Assembly: GCA_030278955.1 (NCBI GenBank)
Contig: JAOANR010000001.1
Span: forward strand, 41,752,890-41,816,889
Origin: Hygrophila difformis
Lineage: Eukaryota; Streptophyta; Magnoliopsida; Lamiales; Acanthaceae
Reading direction: 5' to 3'
DNA length: 64,000 nucleotides
Shown: in pieces, positions 33,610-45,778 of the stretch
Position numbering within the stretch: position 1 is the first letter of the stretch
Layout: each line of letters opens with the position of its first letter
The notes under the pieces: generated by a model
The model's database searches: none
The model's input: only the letters and a program-made list of their open reading frames with translations
Told to the model about the DNA's origin: nothing
Program-made: the position numbers and the translations under genes

Positions 33610-36600
33610 TTATCCGACGGGCACCGTTTTACCGACAGGCCACCTGACGGGCTCCGTTTTACTGACGGCCCACCCGACGGGGGCCGTTTTACCTAAATAC
33701 TCCCGACGGGCACCGTTTTAGCGACAGGCCACTCGACGGGCACCGTTTTTCAGACAGACCCCCCGACGGGCACCGTTTTACCGAAATATCCTCGACGCGC
33801 TCCGTTTTACTAACAGGCCACCCGACAGGCATCGTTTTACCGAAATACTCCCAACGGGCCTCGTTTTACCGACATACCACCCGACGGGCACTGTTTTGCC
33901 GACAGGCCACACGACGGGCATCGTTTTACTAACAGGCCACCCGACGGGCACCGTTTTACCGAAATACCCCCGACGGGCACCGTTATACCGACAGGCCACC
34001 CGACGGGTACCGTTTCACTGACAGGCCACCCGACGGGCACCATTTTACCGAAATACCCCCGACCGGCACCGTTTTACCGAAATACCCCCGACGGGCACCG
34101 TTTTACTGAAATACCCCCGACGGGCAACGTTTTACCGATAGGCCACCCGACGGGCACTGTTTTCCTGATAGGCCACCCGATGGGCACTTTTTTACCGAAA
34201 TACCCCCGACGGACACCGTTTTACCAACAAGCCACCGACGGGCACCGTTTTATAGACGGGCATCGTTTTACCGACATACCACCTGATGGGCACTATTTGG
34301 CCGACAGGCCACCGGACGGGCACCGTTTTACCGAAATACCCCCGACGGGCACAGTTTAACTGACAGGCCACCCGACGGGCACCATTTTAGCGACAGGCCA
34401 CCGACGGGCACCGTTTTACCGAAATGCCCCCGACGGCTACCGTTTTACAGACAGGCCACCGAGGGGCACCGTTTTATCGACGGGCATCGTTTTACCGACA
34501 TACCACCCGAGGGGCACTGTTTTGCCGACAGGCCACCCGACGAGCACCGTTTTACCGAAATAGCCCGACGGGCACCGTTTTACCGGCAAGCCACCTGACG
34601 GACACCGTCTTACTGACAGGCCACCCGACGGGCACCGTTTTACCGAAATGCCACCGACGGGCACTGTTTTATCGACGGGCATCGTTTTACCGACATACCA
34701 CCCGACGGGCACTACTTTGCCGACAGGCCACCAGACGGGCACCATTTTACCGAAAATACCCCCGACGGGCACCGTTTTACCGACAGGCTACCTGACGGGC
34801 ACCGTTTTACTGACAGGCCACTCAACAGGCACCGTTTTATCGAAATGCCCCCGACGGGCAACGTATTACCGATAGGCCACTGACGGGCACAGTTTTATCG
34901 ACGGGCCACCCGACGGGTACCGGTTTTACCGAAATACCCCCGACGGGCACCGTTTTACCGAAATACCCCCGACGGGCACCGTTTTACCTACAGGCCACCC
35001 GACGGGCACCGTTTTACGGACGGGCTACCCAATGGGCACCGTTTTACCGACATGCCACCGACGGGCACCGTTTTACCGAAATGCCCCCGACGGGCACCGT
35101 TTTACTGAAAGGCCACCGAGGGGCACCGTTTAATCGAGGGCATCGTTATACCGACATACCCCCGAGGGGCACTGGTTTGTCGACAGGCCACCCGACGGGC
35201 ACCGTTTTACTGACAGGCCACCCGACGGGCACCGTTTTACCGAAGTACCCTCGACGGGCACTATTTTACTGACAGGCCACCCGACGGGCACCCTTTTACT
35301 GACAGGCCACCCGACTGGCACCGTTTTACCGAAATGCCCCTGACGGGCACCGTTTTACCGACAGGCCACCGACGGGCACCGTTTTACCAACAGGCCACCC
35401 GACGACACCGTTTAACGAAATGCCCCCGACGGGCACAGTTTTACCGACATGCCACCGACGGGCACCGTTTTACCGAAATGCCCCTGACGGGCACCGTTTT
35501 ACCGATATACCACCCGAAAGGCACTGTTATGCCGACAGGCTACCCGACGGGAACCGGTTTACTGACAGCCTGACAGGTCACCCGACGGGAACCGTTTTAC
35601 CGAAATACCCCCGACTGACACCGTTTTACCAACAAGCCATCCGACGGGCATCGTTTTACCGAAATACTCCCGACGGGCACCGTTTTAGCGACAGGCCACT
35701 CGACGGCACCGTTTTCCACACAGACCCCCCGACTGGCACCGTTTTACCGAAATACCCTCGACGGGCTCCGTTTTACTAACAGGCCACCCGACAGGCACCG
35801 TTTTACCGAAATACTCCCGGCGGGCCTCGTTTTACCGACATACCACCCGACGGGCACTGTTTTGCCGACGGGCCACACGACGGGCACCGTTCTACTGACA
35901 GGCCACCCGACAGGCACCGTTTTACCGAAATACCCCCGACGGGCACCGTTTTACCGACAGGCCACCCGACAGGCACCGTTTTACTGACAGGCCACCCGAC
36001 GGGCATCGTTTTACTGACAGGCCACCCGACGGCCACTGTTTTACCGAAATAACCCCGACCGGCACCGTTTTACCGAAATACCCCCGACGCGCACCGTTTT
36101 ACCGAAATACCCCCGACGGGCAACGTGTTTTCCTGATAGGCCACCCGATGGGCACCGTTTTACTGAAATACCCCCGACGGCACACACGATTTTACCAACA
36201 AGCCACCGACAGGCCTCTTTTTACCGACATACCACCCTACGGGCACTGTTTTGCCGACGGGCCACACGACGGGCACCGTTTTACTGACAGGACACAAGAC
36301 GGGCACCTTTTACTGAAAGGCCACCCGACGGGCACCGTTTTACCGAAATACCCACGACGGGCACCGTTTTATCGACAGGCCACCCGACGGGCACCGTTTT
36401 ACTGACAGGCCACCCGACGGGCACCATTTTACCGAAATACCGCCGACCGGCACCGTTTTACCGAAATACCCCCGACGGGCACCGTTTTACTTAAATACCC
36501 CCGACGGGCAACGCTTTACCGACAGGCCACCCGACGGGCACCGTTTTACCGGCAAGCCACCTGACGGGCACCGTCTTACTGACAGGCCACCCGACGGGCA

Positions 36601-37756
36601 CCGTTTTACCGAAGTGCCACCGACGGGCACTGTTTTATCGACGGGCATCGTTTTACCGACATACCACCCGACGGGCACTGTTTTGCCAACAGGCCACCAG
36701 ACGGGCACCATTTTACTGAAATACCCCCGACGGGCACCGTTTTACCGACAGGCTACCTGAAGGGCACCGTTTTACTGACAGGCCACCCAACGGGCACCGT
36801 TTTATCGAAATGCCCCCGACGGGCAACGTATTACCGATAGGCCACTGACGGGCACAGTTTTATCGACGGGCACCCGACGGGTACCGGTTTTACCGAAGTA
36901 CCCCCGACGGGCACCGTTTTACCTACAGGCCACCCGACGGGCACGGTTTTACGGACGGGCCACCCGATGGGCACCGTTTTACCGAAATGCCCCGACTGGC
37001 ATCGTTTTACCGACATGCCACCGACGGGCACCGTTTTACCGAAATGCCCCCGACGGGCACCGTTTTACCGATAGGCCACCGAGGTGCACCGTTTTATCGA
37101 GGGCATCGTTATACCGACATACCCCCCGAGGGGCACTGGTTTGTCGACAGGCCACCCGACGGGCACCGTTTTACTGACAGACCACCCGACGAGCACCGTT
37201 TTACCGAAATAGCCCGACGGACACCGTTTTACCGATAGGCCCCCTGACGGGCACCGTTTTACTGACAGGCCACCCAACGGGGACCGTTTTATCGAAATGT
37301 CCTCGACGGGAAACGTTTTACCGACAGGCCACTGACAGGCACAGTTTTATCGACGGGCCACCCGACGGGCACCGTTTTACCGAAATACCCTCGACGGGCA
37401 CTATTTTACTGACAGGCCACCCGACGGACACCCTTTTACTGACAGGCCACCCGACTGGCACCATTTTACAGAAATGCCCCTGACGGGCACCGTTTTACCG
37501 ACAGGCCACCGACGGGCACCGTTTTACCGACAGGCCACCCGACGGGCACCGTTTAACGAAATGCCCCCGACGGGCACAGTTTTACCGACATGCCACCGAC
37601 GGACACCGTTTTACCGAAATGCCCCTGACGGGCACCGTTTTACCGACAGGCCACCCGGAAGGCACTGTTTTGCCGACAGGCCACCCGACGGGAACCGATT
37701 TACTGACAGGTCACCTGACGGGAACCGTTTTACCGAAATACCCCCGACTGGCAATC
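33610..37756. repeat. Minisatellite, 29-31-bp monomer, about 140 copies
   Basis: Monomers alternate between CGACAGGCCACCCGACGGGC plus ACCGTTTTAC and CGAAATACCCCCGACGGGC plus ACCGTTTTAC, with CGACGGGCACCGTTTTACCG as the constant core. Higher-order duplication is evident: long runs of variants around 34424-35000, 35081-35580 and 36540-37250 recur in the same order. The array is GC-rich in an AT-rich region. Because monomers are often 30 bp, all frames stay open for long distances. Confidence 0.95.
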
Positions 37757-38591
37757 ATGTCGGGTGCGGGTAGGGTACGGATTTCATATATTACCCGATT
37801 ACCCTACCCGATTACCTGATTAAATATATATATTTATTTATCTATATATACTTATATATATTTAATTTATATTATATATTGAGATATACTTCCTCCGTTC
37901 CTTTTTAAATGCTACGGACCCACATTTCACGCAATCCAATACACGTTTTTAATCATTCATAACTCAAATTGTATACATGTAAAAATTTTGAAAATTTGAT
38001 ATTATAAATCTATGCGATTAGATGAATCCAACAAGATCCCACTTGACTATATTTTATCTTATATAACTATATTAAAAAGTCGAATCAAAGTTACTCAATG
38101 AACAGTAACAAAATCTCAAATGTGCATTTAATAAGGAACGGAGGAAGTATTTATATATTTGTTTATTTATTTATTTATTTTTATATTTCAAATTATTAAC
38201 TTTGAGATTTGGCAGTAAAAAATTTATGAATTTTTTACTAAATATTCTTAAATATTACAGTATTTATTTATGTTGCTTTAGCGGTTTCTTTTAAATATTC
38301 TTTTAAATTTTGTTTTCGTGCAATAATGAAGGTTTTATTTATTTTTTATGGTGAAAAATAAGTTTTTTCTTTATTAAAGTTGGGTCGGGTAGAGTCGGTT
38401 AACTATGTAAAATTTAAGATTTCGGGTACCCGTTTACCCGCGGATAATCCGCATACTCGATGGGTATTACCCGAATCCTACCAGATATTTAATTTTAGGG
38501 TAATAGGGTAGGGTAAGGGTAGGATAATTATATTTCGGGTAGTGAGTGGAGGTGGCCTACCCGTACCCTACCCTACCCGTTTACATCCCTA
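37757..38591. repeat. Direct repeat copy 2 flanking the minisatellite
   Basis: Begins in the minisatellite's last unit (GTCGGGTGCGGGTAGGGTACGG) and ends at the outer TIR. Contains the Stowaway at 37889-38147. Confidence 0.85.
37889..38147. mobile_element. Stowaway MITE
   Basis: 259 bp with ends CTTCCTCCGTTCC and GGAACGGAGGAAG flanked by TA. It is absent from the other direct repeat, which gives a clean empty site (GAGATATATT region near 33169). Confidence 0.93.
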
Positions 38592-38599
38592 GCATTAGT

Positions 38600-39195
38600 T
38601 TGTGTGATTAGCAGGAAGCCTGGAACTCGATGGGAGTGTGTACGCGTCGATAGGTCGTGCAGGGTTTGGCTATGTGCATCGCGACATGCTAGGGACTTGG
38701 AAAGGAGGAGGCTGTGGTGCTGTCGGTGCCACCTCTATCTCCAAGCGGAACTAACTGCACTAGCGGAAGGTTTGGGCTATCTACATGAGCGAGGAGTTAG
38801 AAGTTGTTGATGCTACACCGATTCTATGGAGGTGATCAACGCCCTGGAAGCTAATTCACCCTTTCATCCTTTGGCTCCCCTTATTCAATGTATTAGAAAC
38901 AGGAAGGACGTGTTTATCATTTGCCATGTTCACCACTTGAAACGTGAAGGAATTGAGTGGTGGATAAACTTGCTAAACGTGGGGCGTCTGAGGAAGACTT
39001 CTGCATGGCATGGGCCTTCCCGCCGGACTTTGTGTTGGGGGAATTGGAGTTGGACGCACCTGCTGTGCCTTCCCTTAGCTGTTAATTTGGGCCGGCTATT
39101 GGCCTTTGACCTTTGTTTAGTTGTTTGCTTTTCCTCTTTCCTCTTTTCCCTTTGTTATCTTGTTGCCTGGTTTCGGCTCATGCAAAAAAAAATTG
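38600..39195 (+). pseudogene. LINE 3' fragment, RNase H remnant
   Basis: In shifting frames the plus strand encodes the end of a LINE RNase H: AELTALAEGLGYLHERG, then DSMEVINALEANSPFHPL and a decayed ADALAKLGA region. UTR-like T-rich sequence and an A run (about 39184-39192) follow. At least two frame shifts. 5'-truncated. Confidence 0.7.
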
Positions 39196-39889
39196 TTTGG
39201 GAGAGGGACTTTTATAGGCTTTCTTAGATGCCGATAGCTTACAAATGCATTAAGCAAAAATTTGTACTAATTGGTAAATTAGTAGAAAGAAGACCCCAAA
39301 ATGATTAACTAATCCTAAGGAGCTAGGTATAAACGAGTTGGGGATATAGTGACTTGAATGATTTGGTGAAGTGGAAACGACAAGGGAGTGGAGCGGAGAT
39401 TGTACGACGAGTTTATTCTCCATGTCGTATATCTTGGTTTGTCGTCTCCTTCACTCTTGTCTGTATCGTCCCTCTTACATAAGCAGCCTTGAAAATGCTC
39501 CTACCTCTTACACTTCATGGGTTCATTTATGTTGGGCATTGGAAATGGGCTCCTCCTCTACTTCTTGCTTTTAATTAATTAATTGTGGCCGATTGTCTAC
39601 CCCTCTTGGCCCAACTGCTGGTCCGCTAAATGCTTCTATTGGACGGAGTTGATTCAGTTCCTCATCCCGTCGCATTCCGACAGGACTCTGGCGGGCGTTC
39701 AGTGGCAGCAACGGTTTTTCTGGCATTATATTGAATTTCTGAACCGTAACTATTTTGGCATTTCTATTGGACTGGTTTGGTTTTTCTTTGTTGATTGATT
39801 CCAGCCCCAATGCCACAAAGTAGTTGAAGAGAAGTGCTCTAGTATTTTATTGATTCTTTTAATTAAATGGTGAGAAGCGCTCCGGGTAT
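39196..39889. other. Intergenic, moderate GC, no gene recognised
   Basis: 39360-39830 has near-coding composition and short open frames in several directions, but none has a recognisable domain, clear splice signals or a consistent start. Confidence 0.4.
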
Positions 39890-40291
39890 TAGGTCTGGGG
39901 AAAAATACCGAATATACCGCATACCGCACATACCGTACCGAAAAAATACCGAGAACACCACAATTTTCGGTATATCGTAATTTTCGGTGTGGTATGATAC
40001 CGTACCGTAAGGTTTCAATTCAGTACGGCAACGGAATAAATTTTTTGATACCGCAGTATAGCGTTACCATGCCGAACTTCGGTATATACCGTGGTATCGA
40101 TATGTCAATGTGTACCGATTCTTCGGTATGCAACGGTATGAAAATATTTCATACCGAAAATTTCGATATATCGAAGATCAATATACCGAAAGGTTCGGTA
40201 CGATAACGATATGAAAATTTTCATACCGTAATGTTTGGTACGATATACGGTACGGCGAAATTTTTCGGTATACGGTACCGACCCACCCCTA
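39890..40291. mobile_element. MITE-like element of ATACCG/CGGTAT repeats
   Basis: About 400 bp with ends TAGGTCTGGGG and, reversed, TTAGGGGTGGGTCGG, similar to the hAT MITE at 20516-21214. The interior is made of short ACCGTACCG/CGGTATACCG units. The 8-bp flanks do not match cleanly, so the insertion is old or the end is misplaced. Confidence 0.6.
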
Positions 40292-40503
40292 ACTTCGGGA
40301 GATTTTGGAGATAAGCGCTCCAATAAAATACGAATTTTAATATTTTTATTTTTAAAAATCACTACTAGATTTGTTAGAATTAATAATGTAGTGAATTTTT
40401 AAAAAAAAGTATTATATTAATATTTAAATGAGTCAAAGGTTTGAATTTTGTTGAAACTTATTTTATCGTCAAGTTTATTTTTGCACCTAGGTCATTCTCT
40501 ATA

Positions 40504-40690
40504 CTTCCTCTCGTTTTTGTTTGCTACGGACGTACCCAACATATTGTCTAATGTACATTTTAAATCACTAATAACTCAAATTTGATATAATTTAAAAGTA
40601 AAAAGTTCGATCTTTAAAAAACTACAAGACGAGACGAATCTAACAAGCTCTAATAAAAACTATATTTTAAGTTAAAACTTTAACTATGAT
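40504..40690. mobile_element. Stowaway-like MITE, eroded
   Basis: Starts CTTCCTCTCGTTTTTG after TA, with family interior (AACTCAAATTTGATATAATT, ACGAGACGAATCTAACAAG). The right end is not recognisable. Confidence 0.55.
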
Positions 40691-41009
40691 ATTTAAATAT
40701 ATAGTTAAAATTATATTTTAACTTATAAAATTATGATTTAAGTTAAAGTGTGTGTATATAATAACCATAACCCCAATGGGCAATAAAAATTTAGAGGAAA
40801 ATATAATTAGTACAAGACTAGATTGAGCGTTAATAAAAATGGAATTGCATTCATTTCTTTATTTTTACATGATGCTAATCATTATATGTATTGAATTACA
40901 TATGGAAAAAATTGACCAAAGAAAGTTGCTAGCGTCCAGCTAGGACCAAGGGGTATATTTCAAGAATGGCCCACCAATTTTAAAGAAGTCATAAAGTCAT
41001 AAACATATA

Positions 41010-41261
41010 CTCCTTCGTTCGTTTGCTAAACGATGCACATTTTATGTAATCTAATATATATTTTTAATTTTTAATAATTTAAATAGTATATAAATCAAAA
41101 TTATGAAAATTTAATATTCTAAATCAATATAATTAGATGAATTCAATAAGATACCACTGACTATATTTTATCTTATAAAATTGTATGAAAAAATTGAAAC
41201 AAAGATATTCAATGAACAGTGCCAAATTTCAAAATATGCAATTAAATAGGAACGAATGTAG
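41010..41261. mobile_element. Stowaway-like MITE
   Basis: Ends CTCCTTCGTTCG and GGAACGAATGTAG between TA dinucleotides. Directly abuts the next MITE, sharing a TA. Confidence 0.75.
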
Positions 41262-41263
41262 TA

Positions 41264-41523
41264 CTTAATCTGTCTCACTGTTTTACTACGTTTTACTTTT
41301 TGATAATATTCACTGTTTAAATTTGATTCAAATTTTTTTTATCATAGTTATGTAAGAAAAATCATAGTCAAGTGAAATATTGTTAGATTCGTCTAATCTT
41401 ATAGTTTTATAATATCAAATTTTTATGTTTTTATTGTACACAATTTACATTATTAACCATTAAAAATATGTATCGACATGCGTGTCTGGTGAGTCCGTAG
41501 CAAAAATAATAAGACGGATGTAG
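41264..41523. mobile_element. Stowaway-like MITE
   Basis: Starts CTTAATCTGTCTCACTG and ends AAGACGGATGTAG before TA. In opposite orientation to its neighbour. Its last part takes part in a local tandem duplication. Confidence 0.75.
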
Positions 41524-41622
41524 TATAAATGGAGTCACAAATTTTAGGCATGTCGGGTGAGTCCGTAGCAAAAACAATAAGACGGATGTAGTATAAATGG
41601 AGCACAAATTTTAGGAAAATAA
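41483..41622. repeat. Tandem duplication of a MITE end, about 70 bp
   Basis: GTGAGTCCGTAGCAAAAA, followed by AAGACGGATGTAGTATAAATGGAG and CACAAATTTTAGG, occurs twice, about 68 bp apart. One breakpoint lies in the MITE and the other in flanking DNA. Confidence 0.8.
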
Positions 41623-41650
41623 TACAATTATCGATGGTTATTTACAATAC

Positions 41651-41789
41651 GAAAAATGAGGACTTGACCTAGTGGTCATGTACTTCCCACCCGATCCCTA
41701 TTTCTTTCTTTTAATCCCTTTTGTATTTGTGTGGTATGAGCTGCTATACATCCTTACCTTACCGAAACATGATGTAAAAAAAAAAAAGG
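41651..41789 (+). mobile_element. SINE-like insert
   Basis: GGACTTGACCTAGTGGTCATG resembles a pol III A box of plant SINEs. It is followed by about 100 bp ending CCTTACCGAAACATGATGT and an A run (41776-41788). The B box is not convincing. A short GGTTATT is present on both sides and may be a target duplication. Similar 3' ends occur near 14895-14965 and 21510-21565. Confidence 0.45.
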
Positions 41790-41938
41790 GTTATTCACGG
41801 TTTTCTAGAGTCCCAATTCCCAAAAGATATTTCCAAATTCCAAGAGCACACACCAAAATATGTACAGACTGTCCTGTACAGTGCAAAGTTTTAAAGCATT
41901 AAGAAGGCACAACCATTAAGAAGGTAAAAACATTATCA

Positions 41939-43055
41939 TTAAGAAGGTACTTGAAGGATGTGCACGACCATCACAACAACATTTTTGGACTCGTTTTTGA
42001 TGAGTTCAAAGGCACAAACATCTCCCTCCTTAAGCTCATTACCCACATAGAATTGATTCCAGCCACCAGATATGCGGCATCTGCGTTGTCCATTTTTTTC
42101 AAAGTATAGCCTCATTGGCCATTCTTTTCCACAACAAACTCTGAAAATCATCTCTCTCTTCCCCTCGATTCCGTTGGATGTCCAAAACATTTGCGGGATG
42201 AACTGAAATTACATTCTCAAAATGAAATCGACCAAAGAGAAGATACTGCTGGCATACAAACTATATAAATGTGTGTACAAGACTCACCACAGAGGGAGGT
42301 TTCCGACCATGATGAGCCTTCATCGTGACAATATAATATGGGTTTTTGGTTTGATATGATGTACCCTCCCCACACCCCTTCTCATCGCCTGCTTTTCCTA
42401 CAAAATGAAAATGGGGAGAAAAAAATATGAAACTTTAAATGCTCTTCTTGGAATCCTGGCCTGGTGTTGTATGTTCAGATGACATTTATATATAGGAAGG
42501 AACAATTGATTACTCTTCTTGATGTTTGTGGGTGCATCTTTTGGGTCGTTCTTTAGGGCATCCAAATTGTACTCTTTCTCACAAGCACTTGCACCAAACA
42601 CCACAGCATTGAAATGATAGTTGCCAGTGTGTTCAAACACTACAAAATCCCCAATGCTCAAGCCATGGGCATGTACAAAATCAGGCCATCCATCTTTGAA
42701 GCAGATTAACCCTAATTCTTGGTTTCTGCACATCTCCACTTTCCATCTTCCTTTACAGGTTTTGACAACTGCCTCAACTGATGATCTTTGAAGTTTGAGT
42801 TTCTTGCAAAGTGCTACTGGCAGGTTCTGCACATACATATAAGGATATGCAAGACAAATTATGTATAAAATTGAACTGCTGTTTAGAGAAGAAACATCAA
42901 GAAAATTCAGCTAAAAACAAGAAAATTCGGTATGATTACATAAAATAAAATGAAGCGATCGAAGAGATTGTTGAATGAAGACACACCAGGGTTTTTTGGA
43001 AACCAGGCATCATAACCTTGAAGAACCATTTGGTTTCTCCCACAGCTTCTTCCAT
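41939..43055 (-). CDS. REM-type B3 DNA-binding protein, 4 exons, 251 residues
   Basis: A diverged duplicate of the gene at 16228-17252, with the same four-exon structure and intron phases. Exons by frame and splice sites: 43055-42987, 42826-42514, 42397-42288 and 42202-41939 (756 bp). Donors are GTGTGT, GTAATC and GTGAGT; acceptors are GTGCAG, TTGTAG and TTTCAG. Exon 1 gives MEEAVGETKWFFKVMMPGF. Exon 2 completes the first B3 domain (GRWKVEMCRNQELG, FKDGWPDFVHAHGLSIGDFVVF). Exons 3 and 4 carry the second (NPYYIVTM, FIPQMFW, GGWNQFYVGNELKEGDVCAFELI). It ends VVHILQVPS. Reading frame intact. Expected to be a nuclear DNA-binding protein; its specific role is not readable. Retroelements, Helitrons and the minisatellite separate the two copies. 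Confidence 0.88.
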
Positions 43056-44485
43056 TCTTCACTTTATCACAGAAACCAGAGAACACGAAACCAAAGCCCC
43101 AGAGATGTTACTGTTGTTTACGCCCCAGAGAACATTTTTGAGTCAGTGTCATGACAGGAGAATTGATAAATTAAATTTTATACGAAGTACTATTATTTAG
43201 AATTTCCTATAAACTGTCATACCACCCTTTTCCTTACCATGGCCTTCTTTCCTTTTTTTTTTTTAAAAAAAGTAAGAGCAACACATAAAGAGATATGAAT
43301 AGAAAAGAATGGAAAAGGTAGTGTCGAATTTGGAGGCTAGTATCTATATCTATCTATATAATATATAAAAACAACATGCTTTATGAACAGTAACCCACTT
43401 TAATGAATAGTAACCTATCAATTATGTTTCACAAAAATCCCTTTATGAACAGTAACCTACCTATTTCCTCAACATTCACTTTCTGCACGCAATCCAAAAC
43501 ACATTTCTAATGCTCAATACCTCATCAATAACTCAAAATGTGTATAAGAAAAAATTCTAAAAATTTGATATTTTAAATCTACATGATGAGACGAATCTAA
43601 CGAGATCCCCTTGACTATGTTTTTTTTTTTCTTATATAGATGTTGTATAAGCATTAGTCAAAATTGAATAATAAACAGTATCAAAAGTCAATTCATTTCC
43701 AGGTTAGATAATTTAATTTCATTAATTATTATAGATAAATAATACTACCAAATAAAAGATGGAACAAAAACTTTATTGGTTGATAGTTGAATAATAAACA
43801 GTAACAAAAATCATTCACTTTTAACTATAAAAATGAAGTAATTATAAAAGATAAATAAATAATAATAATGGACTTTCAAAATACAGGAGAACCAAATTCG
43901 AGCAAAATTCACATTAAATAATTTAATTTCATTAATTATTATAAATAAAGTATACTACCAAATAAAGGATATAACAAAACTTTATGTGTTGACATTATAT
44001 TTATTCTTTAAATATCATTTCAATATTGGTTATTATTCTTAACCAATACTCTATTAATTGAAATTATAGATAAAGAGTATATTGTAAATTATTAATAAGT
44101 AATTTATAGAATGATAGTATATTCATTAATGAATAGCAAATATTTATATTAAATAAATTAACTAAATTAGATCAATAACAATACACCAATAAGTTGATGA
44201 AACTATAGTCAAAGTCAATGGATTCATTTACAAGAGTATATCTTATATTTTTCTAATTTAATTTGGAAATATCTACACATTAGCTTTATGAAATTTCTAA
44301 TATCTCAACACTTTAGGGTGAATCAATATCAATAAGAAATTATCGAGTACAATAAGATTTCACGTACTTTCTTTGTTAATGTATGATATTACGAGTAGAA
44401 ATATTTTTATCTTTGTTTTTTCTTTTTTTTTTGTCCTTTCAACTATTGTTTATAGTATAAGTATTTTTTAAGATACTAATTTGTA
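43056..44485. other. Upstream region of the second B3 gene, eroded MITEs and a duplication
   Basis: The B3 promoter should lie just right of 43055; no TATA box was chosen. 43480-43690 has an eroded Stowaway-like interior (ACGAATCTAACGAGATCCCC). 43703-43777 and 43913-43985 are direct copies of an AATTTAATTTCATTAATTAT-rich block. No gene. Confidence 0.5.
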
Positions 44486-44743
44486 CTCCCTCTGTCCCAA
44501 CTAAGATTCTGTTTTATTTATGCACACAATCCAATGGACTTTTTAATCTTTAATATATCAAAATATATACATGTAAATACTATGTAAGTATATATTCTAA
44601 AACTATACGATTAGATGAATACAACAAGACCAAACTCGATTATTTTTTTTCCAAATATATACTTGCAATAATATTAAGTCAAAGTTGAACAATGAATAGT
44701 GTCAAAAAGTCAAAACGAGACGTTTTACCTGGGACGGAGGGAG
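44486..44743. mobile_element. Stowaway MITE
   Basis: About 258 bp with ends CTCCCTCTGTCCC and GGGACGGAGGGAG between TA dinucleotides. Well preserved TIRs. Confidence 0.92.
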
Positions 44744-44745
44744 TA

Positions 44746-44999
44746 ATATATAAATATTGGTAATACAATACGTTGGTCGATTTCTATGCAATGTATAGAT
44801 GTACTCATGTAATGTTTAAAATAGTTTAAGGAGGTTGGGGAATGTAATCGACATATTAAAACTGAAAAATCTTATTTGTTAAATTGCATAATTTTAATTA
44901 TATTGTCCATAATTTCCGACTATTGGGCAGGAAAAATACTAGTGGAAGATAAAAGAAAGGAAATGATAGATTGGAAAAGAAAAAGAAAATTAAATGATA
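44746..44999. other. AT-rich spacer, no gene seen
   Basis: No feature recognised in this stretch between two MITEs. Confidence 0.4.
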
Positions 45000-45468
45000 C
45001 TCACTCCGTGCCAGGAAGTTAGTTTGGCTGGTATCTCTTTTAAGGGTATTCCATAAAATTTGAGCACTTTTTATTTATAGATAAAATTAAATTAATATAA
45101 GTTTGAATATAATCTTAATTATTCTCAAATTCCATTACAAGTGTTAACTTTTACTATTTTATACAAATTCCAATTCACTTTTACTTTTCTACACAAAATC
45201 CCTGTCATTTCTTTATTTCTAAATATAACTAAAATTGGTATAAAATATATTTTGAAAGTACACGATTAGACGATTCTAACAAGACCACACTTGAATATTT
45301 ATCTTAAGTTGCATCATTACCATAATATTAAGTAAAAGTTAAACACAAACAGTATCAAAATTCATTAGAATTTTAAATACAAATACTCACACCACTTTAA
45401 TTACTAAACCCACTACCTAAATTATTATGCCTAGAAGAAATGAGTCGAACTTCGTGGGACGAAGGGAG
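45000..45468. mobile_element. Stowaway-like MITE, long or composite
   Basis: About 469 bp starting CTCACTCCGTGCC and ending GTGGGACGAAGGGAG between TA dinucleotides. At almost twice the usual length it may be two merged elements. Confidence 0.6.
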
Positions 45469-45778
45469 TAGAACAGCTGACTTTACAATGTAGTAGTTTG
45501 GAAGTAAAGAAAAGAAAGGAAACGAAATGAAAGGATCGATATGATTATCATTTGAAACTTTTTTTTTTTAATATATATTTTTAGTCATATTTGGAAGGAA
45601 AATAATACCAAAAATTATAACTTATACTTCATATGTTCCGTTATCATTTAATTGCACCCTTTACATAGTAGTAACTATTCATTGATTAATTTTGATGAAT
45701 TCTTTTAACATAATTCTATAAGATAAAATATAGTGAAGTTAGCTCTTATTAGATTTGTCTAATCACGTAGTTTTATAA

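Larger units (their letters stand above)
32917..38591. mobile_element. hAT element containing a large minisatellite
   Basis: The outer ends are TAGGGATGTCAAC and, reversed, TAGGGATGTAAACGGG, flanked by a perfect 8-bp target duplication, GCATTAGT (32909-32916 and 38592-38599). The subterminal parts are dense in GGGTA/TACCC units. The left 690 bp (32917-33609) looks like a whole small element, including an internal copy of the right TIR. 37757-38591 repeats its last 570 bp or so and holds a nested Stowaway. Between them lies a 4.1-kb minisatellite. The total is 5.7 kb with no transposase. Confidence 0.85.

Noticed and set aside
33610..37756. CRISPR array
   Set aside because: Repeats are contiguous variants without unique spacers, and the DNA is eukaryotic.
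33778..37819. Many ORFs of 60-123 codons with VGKTVPVGWPVGKT-type repeats
   Set aside because: They arise because the minisatellite monomer is often 30 bp and leaves all frames open. They exist on both strands and shift frame with 29- and 31-bp variants. No start context, splice sites or known protein.
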